This document shows positions 1 to 6,447 of a DNA stretch of 8,803 nucleotides, piece after piece. A program made the position numbers and the translations under genes. The notes beneath the pieces are model-generated. The model was not told the origin of the DNA. It ran no database searches and saw only the letters and a list, made by a program, of their open reading frames with translations. Position 1 is the stretch's first letter; each line of letters opens with the position of its first letter. Source of the DNA: Candidatus Omnitrophota bacterium (GTDB lineage: Bacteria; Omnitrophota; Gorgyraeia; Gygaellales; Profunditerraquicolaceae); NCBI GenBank assembly GCA_016867175.1, contig VGKF01000024.1, forward strand, positions 1 to 8,803, given 5' to 3'.

Positions 1-1140
1 GTTAAAAAAATACCCCCCGGATTTCATATTTCTGCGCACACTACCAATACGCCGATAGCTGCTATTGCTAACAGAAAGTCCAGGGTCTTTGCGGTCCAGT
101 TTCACCCCGAAGTAACCCATACTGACAAGGGAAACCAGATTATCAGTAACTTTCTCTTTAAGATCTGCGGATGCCTGGGCCGTTGGACTATGCAGTCGTT
201 TATTAAGGAGGGCATAGAAAATATTAAAAAAAGCGTAGGCAAAGACAAGGTGGTCCTGGGTTTAAGCGGAGGGGTAGATTCTTCCGTAGCCGCGCTTTTA
301 ATCCATAAGGCTATCGGTAAAAATTTAAGATGTATCTTTATCGATAACGGGCTCTTGCGTAAAGATGAGCCGTTACAGATAAAGAGCATATTCCGTAATA
401 ATTTTCATCTTAACCTCGATTACGTGGATAGGAGCAAAAGGTTTCTTGCGCGGCTTAAGGGAGTGACTGACCCTGAAGAGAAGAGGAAGATTATCGGCGA
501 TGAGTTCATCAATGTCTTTGAAGAAGAGGCAAAGAAGTTCAAAGGCGCAAAATACCTGGCGCAGGGCACACTCTATCCGGATGTAATAGAATCTTTTTCT
601 CCTACCGGGGCGCCCTCAAGCCGTATCAAGAGCCATCATAATGTCGGCGGCCTGCCAGCGCATATGAAGCTCAAGCTTATTGAGCCGCTTAGGGAATTAT
701 TCAAGGATGAGGTGCGTAATATAGGCCAGGAGCTGGGGCTACCCGAAGCGATAATACAGCGTCAGCCCTTCCCAGGCCCGGGCCTGGCTATTAGGATTAT
801 TGGGGAGGTAACTGTTGAGCGTCTTAATCTATTGCGTGAAGTAGACCGGCGTGTAATTGAAGAAATAAGGAGCGCTGCGCTTTACGAAGAGATCTGGCAG
901 TCTTTTGCGATAATGCTTCCTATAAAAAGCGTAGGGGTAATGGGTGATGAGCGCACTTATGATAATGTTGTAGCTTTACGCTGTGTTAGCAGTATTGATG
1001 GTATGACCGCAGACTGGGTAAGGCTACCCTACGAAGTAATAGAAAAGATTTCCAACCGCATCATCAATGAAGTTAAGGGCGTAAACCGCGTGGTCTACGA
1101 TATCAGTTCCAAGCCGCCTGCGACCATTGAATGGGAATAA
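1..1140 (+). CDS. guaA: GMP synthase (glutamine-hydrolysing), 3' part; 5' end off-window
   Basis: GuaA converts XMP to GMP, using ATP and ammonia from glutamine, in the last step of guanine nucleotide synthesis in the cytoplasm. The frame is open from base 1, so the gene is cut by the window edge. 379 residues are present and roughly 130-145 N-terminal residues, including the catalytic Cys of the amidotransferase domain, are missing. Window codons 1-63 are the end of the class I glutaminase domain, with the His-Pro-Glu of the catalytic triad at codons 35-37 (bases 103-111). The ATP-pyrophosphatase domain follows with P-loop SGGVDSS at codons 89-95. The XMP-binding/dimerisation part has KSHHNVGGLP (codons 210-219) and PFPGPGLAIR, and the protein ends in the family-typical KPPATIEWE. 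The first in-frame ATG, at 190, is internal and not the start. The TAA stop abuts the dnaE ATG. Confidence 0.97.
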   Translation, partial: VKKIPPGFHISAHTTNTPIAAIANRKSRVFAVQFHPEVTHTDKGNQIISNFLFKICGCLGRWTMQSFIKEGIENIKKSVGKDKVVLGLSGGVDSSVAALLIHKAIGKNLRCIFIDNGLLRKDEPLQIKSIFRNNFHLNLDYVDRSKRFLARLKGVTDPEEKRKIIGDEFINVFEEEAKKFKGAKYLAQGTLYPDVIESFSPTGAPSSRIKSHHNVGGLPAHMKLKLIEPLRELFKDEVRNIGQELGLPEAIIQRQPFPGPGLAIRIIGEVTVERLNLLREVDRRVIEEIRSAALYEEIWQSFAIMLPIKSVGVMGDERTYDNVVALRCVSSIDGMTADWVRLPYEVIEKISNRIINEVKGVNRVVYDISSKPPATIEWE

Positions 1141-4100
1141 ATGCCGCATTCAGAATTCATCCATTTACACCTGCACACGCAGTACAGCCTGCTTGATGGC
1201 GCCTGCCGTATAACCGACCTGCTCGCTTTAGCCAAGCAATATAAGATGGATTCCCTGGCTATTACTGACCACGGAAATATGTTTGGGGCTGTTGAGTTTT
1301 ACCTAGAGGCCCAGAAGGCAGGGATAAAGCCTATTATCGGTTGCGAGGTATATATTGCGCCAGGTAGCCGCCTGGAAAAATCATCCGTAGGCATAGATGA
1401 AGCGTCATATCACTTAATACTTTTAGTAAAAGATGAGATCGGTTATCAGAATCTTATAAAACTTGTTTCTATCGGATACCTAGAGGGTTTTTATTACCGT
1501 CCGCGCATCGATAAAGAAGCCCTCTCTCAGTATCACGAGGGCTTAATCGGCCTAAGCGCCTGCCTTAAAGGAGAGGTTGCCTCTTTATTGCAGCAGAGGC
1601 GTTTTAACGATGCCCTCAAAGCCGCTGATGAATTATCCTCTATTTTGGGAAAGGATAATTTTTATCTGGAGATACAGGAGAACTTTATCCCGGAGCAGAA
1701 GATAGTCAATGAAGGCCTGATAAGGATATCTAAGGAGCTTAACCTCCCCCTGATCGCTACTAATGACGTGCACTACCTGCTCAAAGAGCATGCCAAGAGC
1801 CATGAAGCGCTGTTATGTATCCAGACGCAGACGACTCTTGATGACCCCAATAGGATGCGTTTTCAGACCGAGGAGTTTTATTTTAAATCACCGCAGGAGA
1901 TGAAGGAGCTATTTAAAGATATGCCCGGGGCAGTTGCCAATACCTTAGAGGTGGCTGCCAGGTGTAACCTGGAACTGGATTTTTCAAAAATCCACCTGCC
2001 TAAGTATGAGCCTCCGCAAGGGGTAACGAAAGAAGAGTTTCTGGAAGGCCTTTGCCAGGAGGGCCTCAAGAGAAGATTCCAGGCAGTAGATAAGAATATA
2101 GAAGAGCGTCTGGCGCATGAGCTAAAAATAATCAAAGATACCGGATTCGTAAGTTACTTTCTCATCGTCTGGGACTTCATACATTACGCCAAGGAAAAGC
2201 ATATCCCGGTGGGGCCGGGCCGCGGCTCTGCTGCCGGCAGCCTGGTAAGTTACCTTCTGGGTATAACGGATATCAATCCGCTTAAATACGGATTGCTCTT
2301 TGAGAGGTTCCTTAATCCGGAGCGTATCGGCCTTCCGGACATAGATATTGACTTCTGCTACGAAAGAAGGCAAGAGGTTATTGATTACGTGACGAAAAAA
2401 TACGGGCAGGAGAATGTGGCGCAGATTATCACTTTCGGGACCATGCAGGCGCGCGCTGTGATCAGAGACGTGGGCAGGGTTATGGCTATGAGTTACGCCG
2501 ATGTAGACCGTATCGCTAAGATGATACCGCCGGATCCAAGCCTGACTTTAAAAGACGCACTGGAGAGCGAGGCCGAGCTAAAGGATCTTTATAAAAATGA
2601 TCCGCAAATAACCCGGTTAATTAATACTGCCCTTTCTTTGGAGGGACTTAACCGCCATGCCTCCATACATGCGGCCGGTGTAGTTATCGCGGATAAGCCG
2701 CTGGATAATTATATGCCGTTATTTAAAACCCAAGACGATCAGATCACTACCGGCTACAGCATGTCCCTCTTAGAGAAGATCGGGCTGTTAAAAGTTGATT
2801 TTCTGGGGCTTAGGACCCTGACCGTAATTGATTCGGCTTTAAATATTATTAAAGAGACGCGGGGCAAGATAATAGATATTGATAATATAGCCCTAGATGA
2901 TTCTAATACTTACAAGTTATTTGCTTCTGCCCAGACTATCGGGATATTCCAGCTGGAAAGTTCAGGCATGCGCGATCTGCTTAAGAAACTAGAGCCGGCG
3001 CATTTTGAGGATTTGATTGCGCTGCTTGCCCTCTACCGGCCAGGGCCTATCGGCTCAGGGATGCTTGATGATTTTATAAAACGCAGGCATAACCTTGTCC
3101 CCATAAAATACAATCATAAGAAACTGGAGGCGATCTTAAAGGAGACCTACGGGATTATGGTTTATCAGGAGCAGATCATGCAGATTGCCTCTAAGGTGGC
3201 GGGCTTTAGCCTTAGCCAGGCAGATCTGTTGCGCAGGGCAATGAGTAAAAAGAACCCGGAGGTTATGGAGCAGCAACGTAAGAATTTCGTCATAGGCTGT
3301 ATTAAAAACGAAGTGAGCGAATCGATAGCGAGCAGGGTCTTTGACCTTATCGAACATTTTGGCGGTTACGGTTTCAATAAATCCCATAGCGCGGCCTATG
3401 CGCTTATCTCTTACCGCACCGCTTATCTTAAGGCAAACTTTCCCGTGGAATTCATGACCGCCCTCTTGACTTCTGAGCGCGATAATACGGATAAGATAGT
3501 AGAGTATATTAATGAATCTAACCATATGGGTATTAAGGTGTTGCCGCCCGATATCAATGAAAGTGCCGCCTTGTTTGAGGTGGTAGATGAGAATACTATT
3601 AGGTTTGGGCTACTGGCTGTGAAAAATGTAGGCAGGGGGGCTATCGAGTCGGTATTAGAAGCCAGGGGTGACGCCAAGTTTAATTCGTTAGAGGATATCT
3701 GCCGCAGGATAGACCTGCGCCTGGTGAATAAGAAAGTCTTAGAGAGCCTGATAAAATGCGGCGCCCTGGATTCTTTTGGCCTTGCGCGCGCGCAGATGGT
3801 TTCCGGCTTAGAGTCTGTTTTAGGCTCAGCTGCCAGAAAACAGAAAGAACAGGCAAAAGGGCAACTCTCCTTCTTCGATCAAGATTTGGATAAGGGTGGC
3901 TTTAAGGAAAGCATAAATGAACTCCCGCAGGTAAAAGAATGGCCTGAGCCGCAGCTATTGGCATTTGAAAAAGAGATGCTCGGTTTCTATGTTACCGGCC
4001 ATCCCCTGGCGCGTTATGCTAATCAGCTTAAGCGTTTTACCTCTACCTCAACGGTAAACCTGGCCCAGCATAATGACGGCGAAGAGGTAAAGATTGTGGG

Positions 4101-4575
4101 TTTGATTTCTAAGATCAAGCAGACGGTGACCAGGCTAAAACAGGAGAAGATGGCGATCCTGAAGTTAGAGGATTTAGAAGGGGTAGTTGAGGTGCTGATT
4201 TTTCCTCAGACATTCCAAAAGGTATCAGTTCATATCCAGCCAAATACCGTAGTCATGGTAAACGGCAGGCTAAACCTAAGAGAAGATACCCCCAAGATTA
4301 TTGCCAATGACCTTTTTCCGATTGAGGAGATATATAAACTAATTACCTCCTTAAATATAAATCTTTCCGGGATGCAGGAGAATATCTTTGAGAGCCTAAA
4401 AGATATATTGGCGGGTTCGCGCGGCAACACCCCTATTTATTTGCATTTTAGCGCGCCTGCCAAGCCTAAGACTCAGCTGGTGGTAGGCGAAGGCCTCTTT
4501 GTATCTCCTTCAGAAAAACTGATCCAGGACATAGAAAACCTATTGGGAGAAGAAAGGTTGACGCTGGTGATTTAA
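1141..4575 (+). CDS. dnaE: DNA polymerase III alpha subunit with intact PHP domain
   Basis: DnaE is the replicative polymerase that elongates DNA at the fork. At 1144 residues it has normal full length for a DnaE1-type subunit. Domains in order: PHP (about 1-215, HLHLHT near the start); palm with GPGRGS at 358-363 and catalytic Asp402/Asp404 in PDIDIDF, with the third Asp at 553 in VDFLGLRTL; fingers (YQEQIM 675-680; FNKSHSAAY from 745); helix-hairpin-helix around 862-877; a beta-clamp-binding motif QLSFFD at 908-913; an OB fold around 983-1063; and a C-terminal domain like the tau-binding region. All nine PHP metal-ligand positions appear present (H10, H12, D19, H44, E69, H91, C141, D209, H211). 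The ATG follows the guaA TAA with no spacer and only a weak GGGA upstream, so translation is probably coupled to guaA. PolC is excluded because there is no inserted DEDD exonuclease domain. Confidence 0.98.
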   Translation: MPHSEFIHLHLHTQYSLLDGACRITDLLALAKQYKMDSLAITDHGNMFGAVEFYLEAQKAGIKPIIGCEVYIAPGSRLEKSSVGIDEASYHLILLVKDEIGYQNLIKLVSIGYLEGFYYRPRIDKEALSQYHEGLIGLSACLKGEVASLLQQRRFNDALKAADELSSILGKDNFYLEIQENFIPEQKIVNEGLIRISKELNLPLIATNDVHYLLKEHAKSHEALLCIQTQTTLDDPNRMRFQTEEFYFKSPQEMKELFKDMPGAVANTLEVAARCNLELDFSKIHLPKYEPPQGVTKEEFLEGLCQEGLKRRFQAVDKNIEERLAHELKIIKDTGFVSYFLIVWDFIHYAKEKHIPVGPGRGSAAGSLVSYLLGITDINPLKYGLLFERFLNPERIGLPDIDIDFCYERRQEVIDYVTKKYGQENVAQIITFGTMQARAVIRDVGRVMAMSYADVDRIAKMIPPDPSLTLKDALESEAELKDLYKNDPQITRLINTALSLEGLNRHASIHAAGVVIADKPLDNYMPLFKTQDDQITTGYSMSLLEKIGLLKVDFLGLRTLTVIDSALNIIKETRGKIIDIDNIALDDSNTYKLFASAQTIGIFQLESSGMRDLLKKLEPAHFEDLIALLALYRPGPIGSGMLDDFIKRRHNLVPIKYNHKKLEAILKETYGIMVYQEQIMQIASKVAGFSLSQADLLRRAMSKKNPEVMEQQRKNFVIGCIKNEVSESIASRVFDLIEHFGGYGFNKSHSAAYALISYRTAYLKANFPVEFMTALLTSERDNTDKIVEYINESNHMGIKVLPPDINESAALFEVVDENTIRFGLLAVKNVGRGAIESVLEARGDAKFNSLEDICRRIDLRLVNKKVLESLIKCGALDSFGLARAQMVSGLESVLGSAARKQKEQAKGQLSFFDQDLDKGGFKESINELPQVKEWPEPQLLAFEKEMLGFYVTGHPLARYANQLKRFTSTSTVNLAQHNDGEEVKIVGLISKIKQTVTRLKQEKMAILKLEDLEGVVEVLIFPQTFQKVSVHIQPNTVVMVNGRLNLREDTPKIIANDLFPIEEIYKLITSLNINLSGMQENIFESLKDILAGSRGNTPIYLHFSAPAKPKTQLVVGEGLFVSPSEKLIQDIENLLGEERLTLVI

Positions 4576-4581
4576 TTAAGT

Positions 4582-4617
4582 TCCTGAGCTTAAACACTTA
4601 TATGCATAAGCTCAGGA
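4582..4617. repeat. Perfect 11-bp inverted repeat just after dnaE
   Basis: The arms TCCTGAGCTTA (4582-4592) and TAAGCTCAGGA (4607-4617) are perfect reverse complements around a 14-base loop, starting 7 bases after the dnaE stop. The position suits a 3' end or RNA-stability hairpin for the guaA-dnaE transcript. No T-run follows the right arm (GATTAATT comes next), so it does not qualify as a standard intrinsic terminator. Confidence 0.6.
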
Positions 4618-4624
4618 TTAATTC

Positions 4625-4685
4625 GCAGACGCCACCTTCGGTGGCTACGCTTTATGTATAGTCTTGCACTCCATAAAGCGTCTGC
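4625..4685. repeat. Compact palindromic element that folds as a three-way junction
   Basis: Three perfect stems fit together in 61 bases. The closing stem is GCAGAC (4625-4630) with GTCTGC (4680-4685). Hairpin 1 is GCCACC (4631-4636) with GGTGGC (4640-4645) around TTC. Hairpin 2 is GCTTTATG (4649-4656) with CATAAAGC (4672-4679) around a 15-base loop. Only TAC (4646-4648) is unpaired at the junction. An alternative fold pairs ACGCTTTATG (4647-4656) with CATAAAGCGT (4672-4681). It lies between dnaE and the promoter of the HU-type gene. It could be an interspersed REP/MITE-like repeat, a small structured RNA or a transcript-end structure. The structure is seen directly; the role is not known. 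Confidence 0.6.
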
Positions 4686-4699
4686 TCATTAAATTTTCC

Positions 4700-4728
4700 T
4701 TGACCGTAATAGTTTTTTGTGCTATATT
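4700..4728 (+). promoter_or_regulatory. Sigma-70-type promoter for the HU-family gene
   Basis: A -35 box TTGACC (4700-4705) and a -10 box TATATT (4723-4728) are separated by exactly 17 bases. Each differs from consensus at one position. TGC directly before the -10 box makes it an extended -10. Transcription would start near 4735, giving a leader of about 54 bases before the ATG at 4789. This makes the HU-family gene independent of dnaE transcription. Confidence 0.75.
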
Positions 4729-4771
4729 ACTTTTTAATGTAACTTTTTGCTGGTATTAGAGTTAGGGCGTA

Positions 4772-4785
4772 AAGGAGAGGGGTGA
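4772..4785 (+). promoter_or_regulatory. Ribosome-binding region of the HU-family gene
   Basis: A purine-rich stretch precedes the ATG at 4789. AAGGAG (4772-4777) sits 11 bases from the start, which is slightly long, and GGTGA (4781-4785) sits 3 bases from it. The two together support this start. Confidence 0.6.
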
Positions 4786-4788
4786 AGA

Positions 4789-5061
4789 ATGACAAAGAAG
4801 GATATAATCCTTAAGGTATCTGATGAGACTAACTTAAAACAGATAGACGTAAAAAAAGTGGTGCAAAAAACCTTTGATTGTATTACGGAGGCCCTGGTAA
4901 GAGGAGAAAAGATAGAGCTGCGTAATTTCGGTATCTTCAAAGTAAAACAAAGAAAGAGCCGTACCGGAAGAAACCCTCGCACTGGTCAAGTGGTTCCTGT
5001 CCCGCCTAGAAAAGTAGCAGTCTTTAAGCCAGGCTTAGAGATGAAGAGTAGACTCAAGTAA
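4789..5061 (+). CDS. HU/IHF-family nucleoid DNA-bending protein
   Basis: This is a 90-residue basic protein of the length typical for the HU/IHF family, whose dimers bend and compact DNA. The N-terminal helical dimerisation part (about 1-42) begins MTKKDIILKV. ELRNFGIFKV (43-52) is the conserved beta-sheet core. The DNA-binding arm contains RNPRTGQ (61-67), with Pro63 at the position that intercalates into DNA in HU and IHF. The C-terminal VFKPGLEMKSRL is also family-typical. Sequence alone does not separate HU from an IHF subunit, so no symbol is given. It has its own promoter (4700-4728) and no close downstream partner, since 110 bases separate it from hisS. Confidence 0.94.
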   Translation: MTKKDIILKVSDETNLKQIDVKKVVQKTFDCITEALVRGEKIELRNFGIFKVKQRKSRTGRNPRTGQVVPVPPRKVAVFKPGLEMKSRLK

Positions 5062-5105
5062 ACAGCCATAAAACCAAAAAATAACTAAGGCAGAGGTTAC
5101 TAAAA

Positions 5106-5171
5106 AGTAGTTAGCATGTAGGCATAATCTTAGCCCGCTCTGACTACTAAAACACTACATGCGAAGATTAT
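5106..5171 (+). promoter_or_regulatory. hisS leader with three interleaved inverted repeats
   Basis: Three complementary pairs occur in the order A-B-C-A'-B'-C' directly before the hisS start. A is AGTAGTTAG (5106-5114), pairing with CTGACTACT (5140-5148) with one G-T wobble. B is GCATGTAG (5114-5121), pairing perfectly with CTACATGC (5155-5162). C is ATAATCTT (5124-5131), pairing perfectly with AAGATTAT (5164-5171). The pairs cross, so they would form pseudoknots or compete with each other. C' ends at the base before the ATG, so C-C' pairing would cover the initiation region. No T-box signature was recognised. The structure is visible; regulation of hisS is inference. Confidence 0.45.
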
Positions 5172-6443
5172 ATGTTTAAGAGAGCCTCCGGAACAAAAGA
5201 CATCCTACCGCAGGAAACAGCCCAGTGGCAAAGATTAGAAAAGATATCTCATCAGATTTTTTCTCTCTATAATTATCATGAAATCAGGACGCCCCTTATT
5301 GAGGAAGAATCTTTATTTGACCGTTCTTTAGGTAAATCTACCGAGATAGTGCGCAAGCAGATGTTCCTTATAAAAAAGGGACGCGATTCCTACTGTCTTA
5401 GGCCGGAAGGGACTGCTTCGGTTGTGCGCGCCTATATAGAGAACAGCCTGGATAAGAAATCCGGTTTTATAAAACTTTACTATATCGGGCCGATGTTTCG
5501 CGCTGAGCGTCCGCAGAGAGGAAGGCTGCGGCAGTTCCATCATATAGGCTGCGAGGTTATTGGATCGGGTGAGCCGGAGGTAGATATAGAAATTATTGCC
5601 CTCGCGGATAACCTGCTTAGCTTATTCTCTGTAAAGGGATACCGGATTCAGGTCAATAGCCTAGGCTGTTTAGAAGACAAAAAGAAATTCATAGATCTTT
5701 TACGTCAGCAACTAAAACCAAAGGCCAACAAACTCTGCGATGACTGCCGGGTCAGGTTCAAGGATAATGTTCTTAGGGTCCTAGACTGTAAAAATGAGAC
5801 TTGTCGGGAAATAATACGTACTTTAGATATCCAGGCACAGGTGTCTGCCCTGGGTACCCAAAGCGGACACCTGTGCCTGGAATGCAAAGATCATTTTGAA
5901 AGAGTATGCAAGGGCTTAGATGCATTAAGGCTTGATTATAAGGTTAATCCTTATCTTGTGCGCGGCCTAGACTATTATACCCGCACAGTCTTTGAGGTAA
6001 CTCATCCCGCACTCGGCGCCCAAGATGCTATAGGCGCCGGCGGCAGATATGACAACCTGGTAGAAGAACTGGGTGGCCCAGATACTGCGGCAATGGGGTT
6101 TGCCTTCGGCATGGAGAGGCTTATATTGGCTTTGGATGCGCCTGCTGAGGCGCAAAATAAAGAGCTCATCTTTATCGTTAGCCTCGGAGAAGAGGCAAAG
6201 AAAGAGGCCCTGCTGCTTTTGAGCCAATTGCGTAAAGAGGGCTTAGCCTGCGATACCGATTATGAGAATAAATCCCTTAAGGGCGCTATGCGCCTAGCCA
6301 ATGACTCAGGCGCCAAGAGAATCTTAATCATCGGAGAAGATGAGCTTAAAAAAGAGATAGTTACCTTAAAAGATATGCGCTCAGGCGGACAGAAAGAAGT
6401 AAAGAGACAGGACCTGCTAGCAGAGCTCAAGAGAGGCTCTTAA
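5172..6443 (+). CDS. hisS: Histidyl-tRNA synthetase
   Basis: HisRS charges tRNA-His with histidine in the cytoplasm. The 423-residue length fits the family, and the N-terminus FKRASGTKDILP is the standard start region, which fixes the ATG. Class II motif 2 is MFRAERPQRGRLRQFH (108-123, Arg110). The His-specific signatures are LVRGLDYY (262-269) and GGRYDNL (290-296), motif 3 is GFAFGMERL (309-317), and the C-terminal anticodon-binding domain covers about 330-420. The regulatory paralogue HisZ is unlikely because all of these are present. Between motif 2 and LVRGLDYY there are Cys pairs C189/C192 and C235/C238, plus C206 and C211. The segment from 212 to 233 looks about nine residues longer than in E. 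coli HisRS and coincides with a 50-bp DNA palindrome (5831-5880). No clear Shine-Dalgarno sequence lies upstream. aspS follows after 4 bases. Confidence 0.97.
   Translation: MFKRASGTKDILPQETAQWQRLEKISHQIFSLYNYHEIRTPLIEEESLFDRSLGKSTEIVRKQMFLIKKGRDSYCLRPEGTASVVRAYIENSLDKKSGFIKLYYIGPMFRAERPQRGRLRQFHHIGCEVIGSGEPEVDIEIIALADNLLSLFSVKGYRIQVNSLGCLEDKKKFIDLLRQQLKPKANKLCDDCRVRFKDNVLRVLDCKNETCREIIRTLDIQAQVSALGTQSGHLCLECKDHFERVCKGLDALRLDYKVNPYLVRGLDYYTRTVFEVTHPALGAQDAIGAGGRYDNLVEELGGPDTAAMGFAFGMERLILALDAPAEAQNKELIFIVSLGEEAKKEALLLLSQLRKEGLACDTDYENKSLKGAMRLANDSGAKRILIIGEDELKKEIVTLKDMRSGGQKEVKRQDLLAELKRGS
5831..5880. repeat. 50-bp palindromic element inside hisS
   Basis: CCAGGCACAGGTGTC (5831-5845) and GACACCTGTGCCTGG (5866-5880) are perfect 15-bp reverse complements. 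Pairing continues inward by a T-G wobble and two further pairs (5847-5848 with 5863-5864). The loop holds the self-complementary TGGGTACCCA (5851-5860). The element lies in the hisS frame and encodes the region from about Ile220 to Glu237. It could be a palindromic element inserted in frame, comparable in kind to Rickettsia palindromic elements, or a local templated inverted duplication of the segment encoding HLCLE. Confidence 0.7.
6430..6435 (+). promoter_or_regulatory. Likely aspS ribosome-binding site inside the end of hisS
   Basis: AGAGAGG (6429-6435), in the last hisS codons, is the only purine-rich SD-like stretch before the aspS ATG at 6448. The 12-base spacing is long. With the 4-base gap between the genes, translational coupling is likely. 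Confidence 0.4.
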
Positions 6444-6447
6444 ATAT

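Noticed and set aside
772..787. Perfect 16-bp palindrome CCAGGCCCGGGCCTGG in guaA
   Set aside because: It encodes the highly conserved PGPGL part of PFPGPGLAIR. Pro and Gly codons readily give complementary GC-rich sequence, so chance and codon choice explain it.
190..1140. Complete gene starting at the ATG at 190
   Set aside because: The frame is open back to base 1 and encodes the end of the GuaA glutaminase domain, including the conserved HPE, so this ATG is internal.
3136..3525. 129-codon open frame on the - strand inside dnaE
   Set aside because: It lies wholly opposite conserved dnaE sequence, shows no recognisable domain and has no supporting start context, so it is a shadow frame. 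The other - strand frames were dropped for the same reason.
4737..4742. Start-stop ATGTAA in the leader of the HU-family gene
   Set aside because: It is six bases long with no SD and lies at the very 5' end of the predicted transcript. It is probably a chance occurrence.
5097..5128. Promoter for hisS with CATAAT (5123-5128) as -10
   Set aside because: The best -35 candidate, TTACTA, is 20 bases away and a poor match. There is no extended -10, so support is too weak.
5172..6443. HisZ, the regulatory paralogue of HisRS
   Set aside because: Motifs 2 and 3, both His signatures and a C-terminal anticodon-binding domain are all present, which fits a catalytic HisRS.
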